From contig UCCA01000004.1 in NCBI GenBank assembly GCA_900470805.1, positions 1-64,000 of the forward strand: 64,000 bases of DNA, written 5' to 3'. Below the pieces are notes generated by a model. The model saw only the letters and a list, made by a program, of their open reading frames with translations. It was not told the origin of the DNA and ran no database searches. Below are positions 44,678-55,732 of the stretch, piece after piece. Both the position numbers and the translations under genes were made by a program. Each line of letters begins with the position of its first letter. Position 1 is the stretch's first letter. Origin of the DNA: Hyphomicrobiales bacterium (GTDB taxonomy: Bacteria > Pseudomonadota > Alphaproteobacteria > Rhizobiales > Rhizobiaceae).

Positions 44678-46135
44678 ATGACAGCTTCCGGCGTCCGCGT
44701 CCGCATTGCTCCCTCGCCGACCGGCGAGCCGCATGTCGGCACCGCATATATCGCACTCTTCAACTACCTGTTCGCCAAGAAGCACGGCGGCGAGTTCATC
44801 CTGCGCATCGAGGATACCGACGCGACGCGTTCGACGCCGGAGTTCGAGACCAAGGTTCTGGATGCGCTGAAGTGGTGCGGCCTGGAGTGGTCGGAAGGCC
44901 CCGATGTCGGCGGCCCCTACGGCCCCTATCGCCAGTCCGACCGCAAGGACATGTATCAGCCCTACGCCCAGCAGTTGCTGGACAAGGGCCATGCCTTCCG
45001 CTGTTTCTGCACGCCCGAACGCCTGACCGAAATGCGCGAGGCCCAGCGCAGCTCTGGCAAGCCGCCGAAGTACGACGGTCTGTGCCTGAAATATTCGGCG
45101 GAAGAAGTCAGCGCCAAGATGGCATCGGGCGAGAGCTCGGTCATCCGCATGAAGATCCCGACCGAAGGCTCCTGCGACTTCACCGACGGCGTCTACGGCG
45201 ACGTTTCGATCCCGTGGGATTCGGTCGACATGCAGGTGCTGATCAAGGGCGACGGCATGCCGACCTATCACATGGCCAACGTCATCGACGACCATCTGAT
45301 GAAGATCACCCACGTCGCCCGCGGCGAGGAGTGGCTGTCGTCGGTGCCGAAGCACATCCTGCTCTATCGCTATTTCGAGTGGGACGAGCCGGTGTTCATG
45401 CACCTCTCCTTGATGCGCAACGCCGACAAGTCGAAGCTGTCGAAGCGCAAGAACCCGACCTCGATATCCTATTACTCGGCGCTCGGCTATATCCCCGAAG
45501 CGCTGATGAACTTCCTCGGCCTGTTCTTCGTGCAGATCGCCGAAGGCGAGGAACTGCTGACCATTGCCGACCTCGTCGAAAAGTTCGACCCCGAGAATCT
45601 CTCCAAGGCCGGCGCCATCTTCGACATCCAGAAGCTCGACTGGCTGAACGGCCGCTGGATCCGCGAGAAGATGTCGGAAGAAGAGTTCCGCGACCGCGTC
45701 TTGACCTGGGCGATGGAAAACGACCGCCTCAAGGCCGGCCTCGGCCTGTCGCAGTCGCGCATCTCCAAGCTCGGCGAACTGCCGGAGCTGATGGGCTTCC
45801 TGCTGAAATCCGATCTCAACCTCGATCCTTCGGCCTTCGCCAAGATCAAGTCGCCGCCGGAAGAGATTCTCGAGATCTTGAACACCGTGCAGCCGGATCT
45901 GGAAAAGATCCTCGAATGGAACGTCGAGGCGATCGAAGCCGAACTGCGCGCCATCGCCGACCGCATGGGCAAGAAGCTCAAGGTCATCGTCGCGCCGCTC
46001 TTCGTCGCCGTCTCCGGCTCATCGCGCTCGCTGCCGCTGTTCGACTCGATGGCCATCCTCGGCCGCTCGGTCGTGCGCCAGCGTCTGAAGCTGGCGGCGC
46101 AGGCCGTCGCGGCGCTGGTTGGAAGCGGGAAATAG
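44678..46135 (+). CDS. gltX: Glutamyl-tRNA synthetase
   Basis: A 485-residue class I aminoacyl-tRNA synthetase. The HIGH-type motif is in APSPTGEPHVGTAY and the KMSKS-type motif in KSKLSKRKNP; FILRIEDTDATRS and the PPKYDGLC linker are typical. Alphaproteobacteria lack GlnRS and use GluRS with GatCAB to make Gln-tRNA, and many carry two gltX copies; this one cannot be assigned as discriminating or not. It precedes lysS by 179 bases. Confidence 0.95.
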   Translation: MTASGVRVRIAPSPTGEPHVGTAYIALFNYLFAKKHGGEFILRIEDTDATRSTPEFETKVLDALKWCGLEWSEGPDVGGPYGPYRQSDRKDMYQPYAQQLLDKGHAFRCFCTPERLTEMREAQRSSGKPPKYDGLCLKYSAEEVSAKMASGESSVIRMKIPTEGSCDFTDGVYGDVSIPWDSVDMQVLIKGDGMPTYHMANVIDDHLMKITHVARGEEWLSSVPKHILLYRYFEWDEPVFMHLSLMRNADKSKLSKRKNPTSISYYSALGYIPEALMNFLGLFFVQIAEGEELLTIADLVEKFDPENLSKAGAIFDIQKLDWLNGRWIREKMSEEEFRDRVLTWAMENDRLKAGLGLSQSRISKLGELPELMGFLLKSDLNLDPSAFAKIKSPPEEILEILNTVQPDLEKILEWNVEAIEAELRAIADRMGKKLKVIVAPLFVAVSGSSRSLPLFDSMAILGRSVVRQRLKLAAQAVAALVGSGK

Positions 46136-46153
46136 GGAACCACGGGCGCGGAG

Positions 46154-46256
46154 CCCCCTCACCCTACCCTCTCCCCGGGGGGAGAGGGGGAGCGAGCTGC
46201 CAGTTCGGAGTCTCTTCTCCCCTCGGGGAGAAGGTGCCGGCAGGCGGATGAGGGGG
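46154..46256. repeat. Palindromic intergenic repeat between gltX and lysS
   Basis: Two hairpin modules, CTCTCCCCGGGGGGAGAG on the left and CTTCTCCCCTCGGGGAGAAG on the right, are flanked by CCCCCTCA and TGAGGGGG. The right side GGTGCCGGCAGGCGG resembles the GCCCGGCAGG part of the RIME-like elements, so it is probably a related but distinct class. Confidence 0.7.
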
Positions 46257-46314
46257 CCACAGCCTCCGAGTTAATAAATCTATCTGCGGCAGTGCCGCCA
46301 AAGAGGTCGAACAT

Positions 46315-47811
46315 ATGTCCGAGAACAAGACCGAAACCACCCTCTCCTCCGACGCCACCGAAGTGCGTGCCCAGAAGCTTGCCAAGCTGCGCGAGACGAT
46401 TGGCGACGTCTATCCGGCGCATTTCCACCGCACGATGACAAATGCCGAGCTGGTCGAGAAGTACAAGGACCTGGAAGCCGACGTCGAGACTTCGGATGTC
46501 GTCACCGTCGCCGGTCGTGTCTACTCCTCGCGCAACTCCGGCATGTTCATGGACATCCATGACGCCGGCGCCAAGATCCAGATTTTCAGCCACAAGGACG
46601 TGACGCCGGAAGAGGCGCGCAATCTCCTGGCGATGATCGATATCGGCGACATCATCGGCGTCACCGGCACCGTGCGCCGCACCAAGCGCGGCGAGCTGTC
46701 GATCAACGCCCGCGAAATCACCATGCTGACCAAGTCGCTTCTGCCGATGCCGGAGAAGTGGAACGGCATCGCCGACGTCGAGATCCGCTACCGCAAGCGC
46801 CACCTCGACATCCTCAGCAACGAGGAATCCAAGCTGCGCTTCCAGCAGCGCTCGAAGATCGTCTCCGGCATCCGCCGTTTCATGGAAAACGACGGCTTCA
46901 TGGAAGTCGAGACGCCGATGCTGCATTCCGTCTATGGCGGCGCCACGGCCGAGCCTTTCAAGACCCACCACAACACGCTGAAGCTCGACATGTACCTGCG
47001 CATCGCGCCGGAACTGTTCCTGAAGCGCACGCTGGTCTCGGGCCTCACCGACAAGGTGTTCGAGATCAACCGCAACTTCCGCAACGAAGGCGTCTCGACC
47101 CGGCATAATCCCGAGTTCACCATGATGGAGTGCTACTGGGCCTATGCCGACTACGAGGACATCATGGACCTCGTCGAGCGGCTGTTCGAGACGCTGGCGC
47201 TGTCGATCCATGGCACCACCGACTTCGCCTTCGGCGACAAGCAGATCTCCTTCAAGGGTCCGTTCAAGCGCGTGCCGATGCCCGACGCAGTCAAGGACGT
47301 GACCGGCATCGACTTCCTGGCAATCAAGACCGATGAGGAGGCCCGCGCTGCTGCCAAGGCCGCCGGCTTCGAAGTCGAGAAGGACTGGACCTGGGGCGAA
47401 TGCCTCGCCTTCATTTTCGAAGAAAAGGTCGAGGCCACGCTGATCCAGCCGAGCCACGTTACGCACTTCCCGAAGGACATCTCGCCCTTCGCCAAGGAAG
47501 TGCCGGGCGAGCCGCGCTTGGTCGAGCGCTTCGAGACCTATTGCAACGCCTGGGAATTGGGCAACGCGTTTTCCGAGCTCAATGATCCGGAAGAGCAGCG
47601 CAAGCGCATGGTCGAGCAGCTCGAACAGGCGCATGCCCGCGGCGAGAAGGAAAAGCAGCTGGACGACGAGTTTCTCGACGCCATCGACCAGGGCATGCCG
47701 CCCGCCGGCGGCCTCGGCATCGGCGTCGATCGCCTGATCATGCTCCTGACCAACGCCCCGTCGATCCGCGACGTCATCCTCTTCCCGGCCCGCCGCGCCA
47801 AGGCGGACTGA
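46315..47811 (+). CDS. lysS: Lysyl-tRNA synthetase, class II
   Basis: A 498-residue class II synthetase. The anticodon-binding OB fold spans about 60-150 (VTVAGRVYSSRNSGMFMDIHDAGAKIQIF). Motif 2 is FRNEGVSTRHNPEFTMMECYWAYADY and motif 3 GLGIGVDRLIMLL. Alphaproteobacteria more often use class I LysRS, but rhizobia commonly have this class II type. The N-terminal 30 residues are a polar extension. Ends at a clear terminator. Confidence 0.94.
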   Translation: MSENKTETTLSSDATEVRAQKLAKLRETIGDVYPAHFHRTMTNAELVEKYKDLEADVETSDVVTVAGRVYSSRNSGMFMDIHDAGAKIQIFSHKDVTPEEARNLLAMIDIGDIIGVTGTVRRTKRGELSINAREITMLTKSLLPMPEKWNGIADVEIRYRKRHLDILSNEESKLRFQQRSKIVSGIRRFMENDGFMEVETPMLHSVYGGATAEPFKTHHNTLKLDMYLRIAPELFLKRTLVSGLTDKVFEINRNFRNEGVSTRHNPEFTMMECYWAYADYEDIMDLVERLFETLALSIHGTTDFAFGDKQISFKGPFKRVPMPDAVKDVTGIDFLAIKTDEEARAAAKAAGFEVEKDWTWGECLAFIFEEKVEATLIQPSHVTHFPKDISPFAKEVPGEPRLVERFETYCNAWELGNAFSELNDPEEQRKRMVEQLEQAHARGEKEKQLDDEFLDAIDQGMPPAGGLGIGVDRLIMLLTNAPSIRDVILFPARRAKAD

Positions 47812-47831
47812 CACGGGATTGGTTTCAGACA

Positions 47832-47867
47832 AAGGCGGCCGTCCGAGAGGGTTGGCCGCTTTTTTTG
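47832..47867 (+). terminator. Rho-independent terminator of lysS
   Basis: GCGGCC, 13 bases, GGCCGC followed by seven or more T residues, starting 21 bases after the lysS stop. Confidence 0.85.
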
Positions 47868-47923
47868 TTTGCTAGGATTGGGAACGGGCTTGAGGCGTGC
47901 CCTCTTCGCTCACCTCCCCACGA

Positions 47924-48042
47924 CCCTCATCTCTGTGCTTGTCACAGAGATCCAGCCAACGCGCGTCCGCGCGGTGAAAAGAGCCTATTGCGATCAAGGA
48001 CTTGATCGCGCTGGATGCCTGTGACAAGCACAGGCATGAGGG
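47924..48042. repeat. 119-bp mosaic palindrome with four hairpins
   Basis: The outer arms CCCTCAT...ATCCAGC and GCTGGAT...ATGAGGG are exact inverted copies. Each arm holds its own 7-bp hairpin, CTCTGTG-CTTGT-CACAGAG and GCCTGTG-ACAAG-CACAGGC; the two differ at paired positions so both stay perfect. Between them are GCGC-GTCC-GCGC and GCGATCAAG-GA-CTTGATCGC. With the terminator it fills the 312 bases between lysS and the next gene. Confidence 0.75.
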
Positions 48043-48123
48043 AAAATGTGGGGACGTCTGTGCTACATCATAAGCGCTGGAATTCGTGGAGAGCGCTTGG
48101 CGGCCTCAAGACCGGCTACTCGA

Positions 48124-48822
48124 TCAATGCCCTCCAGATGGCTTTGCCTCAGCCTCAGCCGGCGCTGCGCCGTGCCCGCCCTCGGCCGCCTTCGCCTCGC
48201 CCTTCGGCTTCTCCGACTTGCCCTCCCCACCCTCGGTCGCCGCGACCGCGATGGGATCGATACAGTCGGAGACGTCCTTGAAGGACGCGTTTAGCGTGGT
48301 GATCTCGTCTTCCGGAAGATCGACGCGTTCGCCGAAGAACAGGCCGTTGGCGGCCGCTGTTCCGTCATAATAGCGTGCCGTGAAGGTCTTGTTGCCCTCG
48401 ATGCTTTCGACGATGGGATCGGGGTGAGGAATATAGACGACGTCGGCGCCGATCGCCCGACCGCGAATGTCGGAGCGCAGCGTCGGGCCGTTGGCGTCGA
48501 GAACCACGACCTGCACCAGATCGGGTTTCTGCGCCTCGTACACGGCCTTGGCCACCCGGAGCGCCGTCTTGACACGGGTCATGCCGTCTGTCGGCTCCGT
48601 CTTGATATACTTGCGGATCCAGACCCGCTTCTGCTTTTTGATGGTCACGAGGTTGACGTCGGTGCATGAAGCCCCGTTCGCGGTCTCGGCTGGCGCACCG
48701 AAGATCGCTTCTTTTCCGACAAATAGCGCTGCGCCGCCGGAAACACCCCCGAGGAGGGCAATTCCGCCGACGATCAGAACCAGTTTCCGGGAAGGCCGGA
48801 AAATGCGCAGTAAGGCCTTCAC
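48124..48822 (-). CDS. Membrane-anchored hypothetical protein
   Basis: A 232-residue protein. After a short basic start (KALLRIFRPSRK) there is one membrane helix (LVLIVGGIALLGGVSGGAALFVG), then a periplasmic domain of about 150 residues with two cysteines (GASCTDVN, VSDCIDP) that could form a disulphide, and an Ala/Glu/Gly-rich tail. The domain has VKTALRVAKAVYEAQKPDLVQVVVLD, but I recognise no family. There is no ATG in frame; GTG 48822 has GGAG upstream with good spacing, so I prefer it to TTG 48852. Confidence 0.7.
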   Translation of the reverse strand: MKALLRIFRPSRKLVLIVGGIALLGGVSGGAALFVGKEAIFGAPAETANGASCTDVNLVTIKKQKRVWIRKYIKTEPTDGMTRVKTALRVAKAVYEAQKPDLVQVVVLDANGPTLRSDIRGRAIGADVVYIPHPDPIVESIEGNKTFTARYYDGTAAANGLFFGERVDLPEDEITTLNASFKDVSDCIDPIAVAATEGGEGKSEKPKGEAKAAEGGHGAAPAEAEAKPSGGH

Positions 48823-49000
48823 GCCAACTGCTCCGCCATCAAGTAACTCCAACGCAACAAACTGGTTTCGACGCTAGAGAAATGACGTTTCGGAATACTT
48901 AAATAGAGCAAATAAGTTTGTGCCAGTCAGGGACTTATCCCAAAAAAGGTCCTGCCGGTGCACGCTTGCAATAGCGCCGGCCGCCATGCTCTAACGTGGC

Positions 49001-49909
49001 ATGGCCTTCACGCTTCGCCAGATCCAGTATTTCATCGCAGTGGCCGAGCAGGGCTCGATCACGCGGGCCGCGCAGAACCTGTCGATCTCGCAATCCTCGG
49101 TTACAGAAGCGCTGAAGGAACTGGAAACCGACCTCGGCGTCGAACTTTTCGACCGCCACCCGCGCGGCCTGACGATCACCCACAACGGCCACCAGTTCCT
49201 CCGTCACGCCACCAAGATTCTGTCGAGCGTCTCCGACGCCCGCACCAGCTTTTCCGGCAACAAGAACGAACTGTCCGGCAAGCTCAACATCGGCGTCACC
49301 TCGCTGGTCGCCGGCTACGTGCTGTCGGACCTGCTCGCCCGCTACCGTCGCGCCTGCCCCGGCGTCGAGGTTTCGGCGATCGAGGACAATGGCGGCTATC
49401 TCGAACATCTGCTTGTCGGCGGCGAGCTCGACGTCGCCGTCATGGTCATCTCCAACCTGCGCGACCGCATGGCGCTGCAGGCCGAAATCCTCGAAACCTC
49501 GCCCTACCGCCTGTGGCTGCCCATGGGCCACCCGCTCGTTTCCGCCGACATCATCTCGATCGCCGACATCGCCCGCGAACCGCTGATCATGCTGACGGTC
49601 GACGAAATCGAGGAGAACACCGGCAAGCTGCTCTCGGCGCTCGGCGCCCGCCCGCATGTCGCCTTCCGGACCCGCTCGGTCGAGGCGGTGCGCAGCCTTG
49701 TCGCAACCGGCGCCGGCGTGGCGCTTCTGCCTGATCTCGTCTACCGCCCCTGGTCGCTGGAAGGCGACCGTATCGAAAGCCGCGACGTCTCCGGCGCGCT
49801 GCCCGTCGTGCAGGTCGGCATGGTTTGGCGCAAGGGCTCCAGCCTGCCACAGGCGGCGCGCGATTTCGTCGGCATCGCCGAGGCGATGCGTTCGGGACGT
49901 CCACGCTGA
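49001..49909 (+). CDS. LysR family transcriptional regulator
   Basis: A 302-residue LysR-type regulator. The N-terminal helix-turn-helix is in LRQIQYFIAVAEQGSITRAAQNLSISQSSVTEALKELETDLGVELFDRH, and the rest is the effector domain. It lies directly upstream of the ydcSTUVW-like operon on the same strand (137-base gap), and would be its likely activator, responding to a polyamine-derived or amino acid signal. Confidence 0.9.
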   Translation: MAFTLRQIQYFIAVAEQGSITRAAQNLSISQSSVTEALKELETDLGVELFDRHPRGLTITHNGHQFLRHATKILSSVSDARTSFSGNKNELSGKLNIGVTSLVAGYVLSDLLARYRRACPGVEVSAIEDNGGYLEHLLVGGELDVAVMVISNLRDRMALQAEILETSPYRLWLPMGHPLVSADIISIADIAREPLIMLTVDEIEENTGKLLSALGARPHVAFRTRSVEAVRSLVATGAGVALLPDLVYRPWSLEGDRIESRDVSGALPVVQVGMVWRKGSSLPQAARDFVGIAEAMRSGRPR

Positions 49910-50046
49910 CGCCGCCATCGTCTCGATATCGGAATTTCCGATAACGCCATTCTGATAAATGGATTTGCGAAAGCGGCTTTTTCGCGTCACCTTTTCCGGC
50001 GGGAACAAAACGCCACGAAGTGGCACCTAAAACCGGGAGACATCAG

Positions 50047-51204
<1,158 letters not shown>

Positions 51205-51226
51205 TCGTCGGCCTTGCGTTTGTGGC

Positions 51227-51376
51227 ACCCCCCTCTGCCCTGCCGGGCATCTCCCCCTCAAGAGGGGAGATCGAATAGAGGCGCCCGCTCGCTCCACATT
51301 GATTGTTTGACGCTGACCTAACCGCGAGTCGATCTCCCCCCTTGAGGGGGAGATGCCCGGCAGGACAGAGGGGGGT
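51227..51376. repeat. RIME-like palindromic intergenic element
   Basis: CCCCCCTCTGCCCTGCCGGG then CATCTCCCCCTCAAGAGGGGAGAT at left, mirrored by GATCTCCCCCCTTGAGGGGGAGATG then CCCGGCAGGACAGAGGGGGG at right; about 150 bases. The central CCCGCTCGCTCCA...ATTGTTTGACG matches the element at 17442. It fills most of the gap between the binding-protein and ATPase genes. Confidence 0.85.
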
Positions 51377-51422
51377 GCACCCCACGGCACAACGCCCACA
51401 CTAATACCCCGAGGAGCCCACC

Positions 51423-52409
51423 ATGACCCCCGCCGTCCGCTTCCAGCAGGTCTCCCGCCACTTCGGCCCTGTGCGCGCCGTCGATGCCGTCGATCTCGAG
51501 ATCGCGCCCGGCGAGTTCTTCGCCATGCTCGGCCCCTCCGGCTCCGGCAAGACCACTTGCCTGCGCCTGATCGCCGGCTTCGAGCAGCCAACGTCGGGCC
51601 ACATCGAGATCTTCGGCGAGACAGCCGAGGGCGTGCCGCCCTATCGGCGCAACGTCAACACCGTCTTCCAGGACTACGCGCTGTTCCCGCATCTCAACAT
51701 CCTCGAAAACGTCGCCTACGGACTGATGGTCAAGGGCGTCGCCAAGCTCGAACGCACCAAAGCCGCCGAGCAGGCGCTTGAACTCGTCAAACTCCCCGGC
51801 TACGGCGCCCGCAAGCCCGGCCAGCTCTCCGGCGGCCAGCGGCAGCGCGTGGCGCTTGCCCGGGCTCTCGTCAACAAGCCGAAGGTGCTCCTCCTCGACG
51901 AACCGCTCGGCGCGCTCGATCTGAAGCTGCGCGAGCAGATGCAGGAGGAGTTGAAGAGCCTGCAGCGGGCGCTCGGCATCACCTTCGTCTTCGTCACCCA
52001 CGATCAGGGCGAGGCGCTGTCGATGGCCGACCGCGTCGCCGTCTTCAACGATGGCGGCATCGTCCAGGAAGGCACGCCGCAGGATATCTACAACAGGCCG
52101 AAGACCCGCTTCGTCGCCGATTTCGTCGGCTCCTCCAATGTCATCGCCCCGGACCTGATGAACGCGCTCGGCGGCGAGAAGCGCTGGGCGAGCCTGCGGC
52201 CCGAGGCGATCCGCCTCGCGGGCGACGGCGTCGAATCCCGGGTCGAGAACGCCAGCTTCCTCGGCGCCGCCACCCGCCTCACCGTCGCCGCCAAGGGCAC
52301 CCGCCTCCACGTCATGCTGCCTGCGGGCGCAGCCGTGCCCGAGGTCGGCGCCAACGTCCGCCTCGCCTGGCAGCCGCTGGACGTGCACTACATGGACGAC
52401 GCCGCATGA
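51423..52409 (+). CDS. Polyamine-type ABC ATPase (YdcT/PotA-like)
   Basis: A 328-residue ATPase: Walker A GPSGSGKTT, Q-loop VFQDYALFPHLNI, signature LSGGQRQRV, Walker B LLLDEPLGALD, and a C-terminal TOBE domain (about 240-325). This fits the PotA/YdcT group that energises spermidine/putrescine-type importers. It overlaps the first permease gene by 4 bases. Confidence 0.94.
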   Translation: MTPAVRFQQVSRHFGPVRAVDAVDLEIAPGEFFAMLGPSGSGKTTCLRLIAGFEQPTSGHIEIFGETAEGVPPYRRNVNTVFQDYALFPHLNILENVAYGLMVKGVAKLERTKAAEQALELVKLPGYGARKPGQLSGGQRQRVALARALVNKPKVLLLDEPLGALDLKLREQMQEELKSLQRALGITFVFVTHDQGEALSMADRVAVFNDGGIVQEGTPQDIYNRPKTRFVADFVGSSNVIAPDLMNALGGEKRWASLRPEAIRLAGDGVESRVENASFLGAATRLTVAAKGTRLHVMLPAGAAVPEVGANVRLAWQPLDVHYMDDAA

Positions 52410-53374
52410 CGGCGCTGGCGCTCAATCCGACCGAACAGGCCACATCGATCCTGCCCGGCCGCGGCGGCTTCTTCGGCAGCCTGTCGGACGCCTTCTGGCG
52501 GCATCCGAAGCTGCTGCTGTTCCTGATGCTAACGCCGCCGCTGCTCTGGCTTGGGATCATCTATATCGGCTCGCTGATCGCGCTCCTGCTGCAGAGCTTC
52601 TTCTCGATCGACGATTTTTCCGGCCTGGTGAACTACGAGTTCACGCTGGCGACCTATGCCCAACTCCTGAGCCCAACCAATTTCGACATCATCGTCCGCA
52701 CGGTGATGATGGCAGCGCTGGTAACGCTCGCCTCCGCTGTCGTCGCCTTCCCGATCGCCTACTACGCGGCCCGTTACGCGAGGGGAAAATGGAAGGCGCT
52801 GTTCTATCTCGGCGTGATGCTGCCGCTGTGGTCGAGCTATCTGGTCAAAATCTACGCCTGGAAGCTGATCCTCGCCAAGGAAGGCATCCTCACCTGGATC
52901 TTCGCCAAGCTGCACCTCTCGTGGCTGCTCGACGGCGTCCTTTCGCTCCCCGTCATCGGCGGCAACTCGCTGTCGGTCAGCTATATCGGCACATTCCTCG
53001 TGTTCGTCTATGTTTGGCTGCCCTACATGATCCTGCCGACGCAGGCAGCACTCGAGCGCGTGCAGGGCAACCTGATCGAGGCCTCGTCCGATCTCGGCGC
53101 CACGCCGAGCCAGACCTTCCGCACCGTGCTCTTCCCGCTGGCGCTGCCCGGCATCGTCGCCGGCTCGATCTTTACCTTCTCGCTGACCTTGGGCGACTAC
53201 ATCATCCCGCAGATCATCGGCTCCTCACGCCTTTTCATCGGCCAGGCGGTCTATGCGCAGCAGGGCACGGCCGGCAACGTGCCGCTTGCCGCGGCCTTCT
53301 CCGTCGTGCCCATCGTCATCATGGCCGTCTATCTCTGGCTCGCCAAGAAACAGGGAGCCTTCGATGCGCTCTAA
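52406..53374 (+). CDS. Polyamine-type ABC permease (YdcU/PotB-like)
   Basis: A 322-residue permease with six helices. The N-terminal region is about 40 residues of soluble sequence, then [31 protein letters not shown]. The EAA loop [26 protein letters not shown] contacts the ATPase. Start ATGA-overlap with the ATPase stop and an 11-base overlap with the next permease show one transcription unit. Confidence 0.93.
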   Translation: MTALALNPTEQATSILPGRGGFFGSLSDAFWRHPKLLLFLMLTPPLLWLGIIYIGSLIALLLQSFFSIDDFSGLVNYEFTLATYAQLLSPTNFDIIVRTVMMAALVTLASAVVAFPIAYYAARYARGKWKALFYLGVMLPLWSSYLVKIYAWKLILAKEGILTWIFAKLHLSWLLDGVLSLPVIGGNSLSVSYIGTFLVFVYVWLPYMILPTQAALERVQGNLIEASSDLGATPSQTFRTVLFPLALPGIVAGSIFTFSLTLGDYIIPQIIGSSRLFIGQAVYAQQGTAGNVPLAAAFSVVPIVIMAVYLWLAKKQGAFDAL

Positions 53375-54179
53375 CCGTGGCCAACGCTCGCCGCTGCTTC
53401 TGAAGATCGCCGCCGCCGGCGGGCTGCTCTTCCTGCACCTGCCGATCCTCTTGATCTTCGTCTACGCCTTCACGACGGAGGAGAAGAGCTACCAATGGCC
53501 GCCACCGGGACTGACGACGCAGTGGCTGGCCGTCGCCTGGAATCGCCCTGACGTCTGGGCCGCGCTCGGCCTCTCTGTGCAGGTCGCCTGCATCGCCACC
53601 GCGATCGCGCTACTGCTCGGGACGCTTTGCGCCGCCGCCGTCAGCCAGACGAAATTCTTCGGCCGCGAGGCGATCTCGCTGCTGGTCATCCTGCCGATCG
53701 CGCTTCCGGGCATCATCACCGGCATCGCGCTCCGCTCCGCCTTCAGCCTCTTCGACATCCCCTTCTCGGTCTGGACGATCGTGCTCGGCCACGCCACCTT
53801 CTGCGTCGTGGTCGTCTATAACAACGCCGTCGCCCGCTTCCGCCGCACCCAGGGCTCGCTCATCGAAGCCTCGATGGATCTCGGCGCCGATGGCTTCCAG
53901 ACCTTCCGCCATGTCATCCTGCCGAATATCGGCACGGCGCTGCTGGCCGGCGGCATGTTGGCCTTCGCGCTCTCCTTCGACGAGGTCATCGTCACCACGT
54001 TTACCGGCGGCCAGCAGTCGACGCTGCCGATCTGGATGCTGGAAGAGCTCATCCGCCCACGCCAGCGCCCCGTCACCAACGTGGTCGCCATGGTGGTCGT
54101 GCTCGTCACCTTCCTGCCGATCCTGGCGGCCTATTACCTCACACGCGACGGCGATCAGGTCGCCGGCGCCGGAAAATAA
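53364..54179 (+). CDS. Polyamine-type ABC permease (YdcV/PotC-like)
   Basis: A 271-residue permease with six helices. The EAA loop is [27 protein letters not shown], and [22 protein letters not shown] is the conserved C-terminal loop of PotC-type proteins. It starts at ATG 53364 inside the previous gene, with AGGGAG upstream. Pairs with the YdcU-like permease. Confidence 0.93.
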   Translation: MRSNRGQRSPLLLKIAAAGGLLFLHLPILLIFVYAFTTEEKSYQWPPPGLTTQWLAVAWNRPDVWAALGLSVQVACIATAIALLLGTLCAAAVSQTKFFGREAISLLVILPIALPGIITGIALRSAFSLFDIPFSVWTIVLGHATFCVVVVYNNAVARFRRTQGSLIEASMDLGADGFQTFRHVILPNIGTALLAGGMLAFALSFDEVIVTTFTGGQQSTLPIWMLEELIRPRQRPVTNVVAMVVVLVTFLPILAAYYLTRDGDQVAGAGK

Positions 54180-54231
54180 ACAGGACGCGGGATAACCCCC
54201 ATCCCGCCTACATCAGACAAGGGAGAATATC

Positions 54232-55659
54232 ATGGACACCGCGATGCTGATTGGATCCCGCTTCGAAGCGGGCACCGAGAACGAGGAGACTATCCTCAAC
54301 CCGAAGACCGGCGAAACCGTGCTGAACCTGCCGGAGGCCTCGCTCGGCCAGATCGACGCCGCCGTCGATGCCGCAGAGAAAGCTTTCACCGCATGGTCGC
54401 AGACGACGCCCGGCGAACGCTCCAACTACCTCCTGAAGATCGCCGATGCCATCGAAAGGGACGCAGAAGGTTTTGCCACGCTGGAAGCCCTGAACTGCGG
54501 CAAGCCGATCAACGCGGTGCTGAACGACGAGATCCCCGCCATTGTCGATTGCTACCGCTTCTTCGCCGGCGCCGTGCGCAACCTGCATGGCCCCGTCGCC
54601 GGTGAATATCTGCCCGGCCACACCTCGATGATCCGCCGCGACGCCATCGGCATCGTCGGCTCGATCGCGCCCTGGAACTACCCGCTGATGATGATGGCCT
54701 GGAAGCTGGCGCCGGCAATCGCAGGCGGCAACACCGTCGTCTTCAAGCCTTCCGAGCAGACGCCGCTGACGGCGCTGAAGATGGCCAAGCTCCTCTCCGA
54801 CATCCTGCCCGAGGGTGTCGTCAACGTCATCCTCGGCCGCGGCGAAAGCGTCGGCAACGCGCTGATCAACCACCCGAAAATCGCGATGCTGTCGATCACA
54901 GGCGACGTCGCCACCGGCAAGAAGGTGCTCACCGCCGCCGCCAAGACCGTCAAGCGCACCCATCTCGAACTGGGCGGCAAGGCCCCGGTCATCGTCTTCG
55001 ACGATGCCGACATCGACGCCGTCGTCTCAGGCATCCGCACCTTCGGCTACTACAATGCCGGCCAAGACTGCACCGCCGCCTGCCGCATCTATGCCGACGC
55101 CAAGGTCTACGACAAATTCGTCGCCGATCTCTCCTCGGCCGTGTCCTCGATCAAGTTCAACCTTGCCGACGACAGCGAAAACGAGATCGGCCCGCTGATC
55201 TCCAAGCGCCAGCGCGACCGCGTCGAAAGCTTCGTGGCGCGTGCCGGCGAGCACAAGCACATGGAGATCACCACGGGCGGCAAGACGTCAGGCGACAGGG
55301 GTTTCTTCTATACGCCGACCGTTATCGCCGGCGCCACGCAGGAAGACGAGATCGTCCGCCGCGAGGTCTTCGGTCCCGTCGTCTCGGTCACCCGCTTCAC
55401 CGACGTCGAGGACGCAGTCACCTGGGCCAACGACAGCGACTACGGGCTCGCCTCCTCGGTCTGGACCAAGGACATCAGCCGCGGCATGAAGACGGCGGCC
55501 CGCCTGCAATATGGCTGCACCTGGATCAACACCCACTTCATGCTCACCAACGAGATGCCGCATGGCGGCCTGAAGCAATCGGGCTACGGCAAGGACATGT
55601 CAGTCTACGCGCTGGAAGACTACACGGCCGTCCGCCACGTGATGATCAATCACGGCTGA
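54232..55659 (+). CDS. Gamma-aminobutyraldehyde dehydrogenase (YdcW/PatD-like)
   Basis: A 475-residue NAD-dependent aldehyde dehydrogenase. The catalytic Cys280 ([11 protein letters not shown]) and general base Glu246 (LELGGKAP) are at the positions seen in E. coli YdcW, and [25 protein letters not shown] and [11 protein letters not shown] form the NAD pocket. YdcW oxidises 4-aminobutanal from putrescine to GABA. The location right after a ydcSTUV-type transporter supports this role over general aldehyde oxidation. It follows the permease by 52 bases. Confidence 0.9.
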   Translation: MDTAMLIGSRFEAGTENEETILNPKTGETVLNLPEASLGQIDAAVDAAEKAFTAWSQTTPGERSNYLLKIADAIERDAEGFATLEALNCGKPINAVLNDEIPAIVDCYRFFAGAVRNLHGPVAGEYLPGHTSMIRRDAIGIVGSIAPWNYPLMMMAWKLAPAIAGGNTVVFKPSEQTPLTALKMAKLLSDILPEGVVNVILGRGESVGNALINHPKIAMLSITGDVATGKKVLTAAAKTVKRTHLELGGKAPVIVFDDADIDAVVSGIRTFGYYNAGQDCTAACRIYADAKVYDKFVADLSSAVSSIKFNLADDSENEIGPLISKRQRDRVESFVARAGEHKHMEITTGGKTSGDRGFFYTPTVIAGATQEDEIVRREVFGPVVSVTRFTDVEDAVTWANDSDYGLASSVWTKDISRGMKTAARLQYGCTWINTHFMLTNEMPHGGLKQSGYGKDMSVYALEDYTAVRHVMINHG

Positions 55660-55682
55660 GCGGATCTCGGCTCGACCACGCA

Positions 55683-55708
55683 CGCCGCCGAGGGAAACCA
55701 TGGCGGCG
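55683..55708. terminator. Hairpin between convergent aldehyde dehydrogenase and GFA genes
   Basis: CGCCGCC, 12 bases, GGCGGCG is a perfect 7-bp stem just after the ydcW-like stop. No T-run on either strand, so the terminator call is tentative. Confidence 0.4.
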
Positions 55709-55732
55709 CTTGCCCTTCCAGACAGGCGCGGG

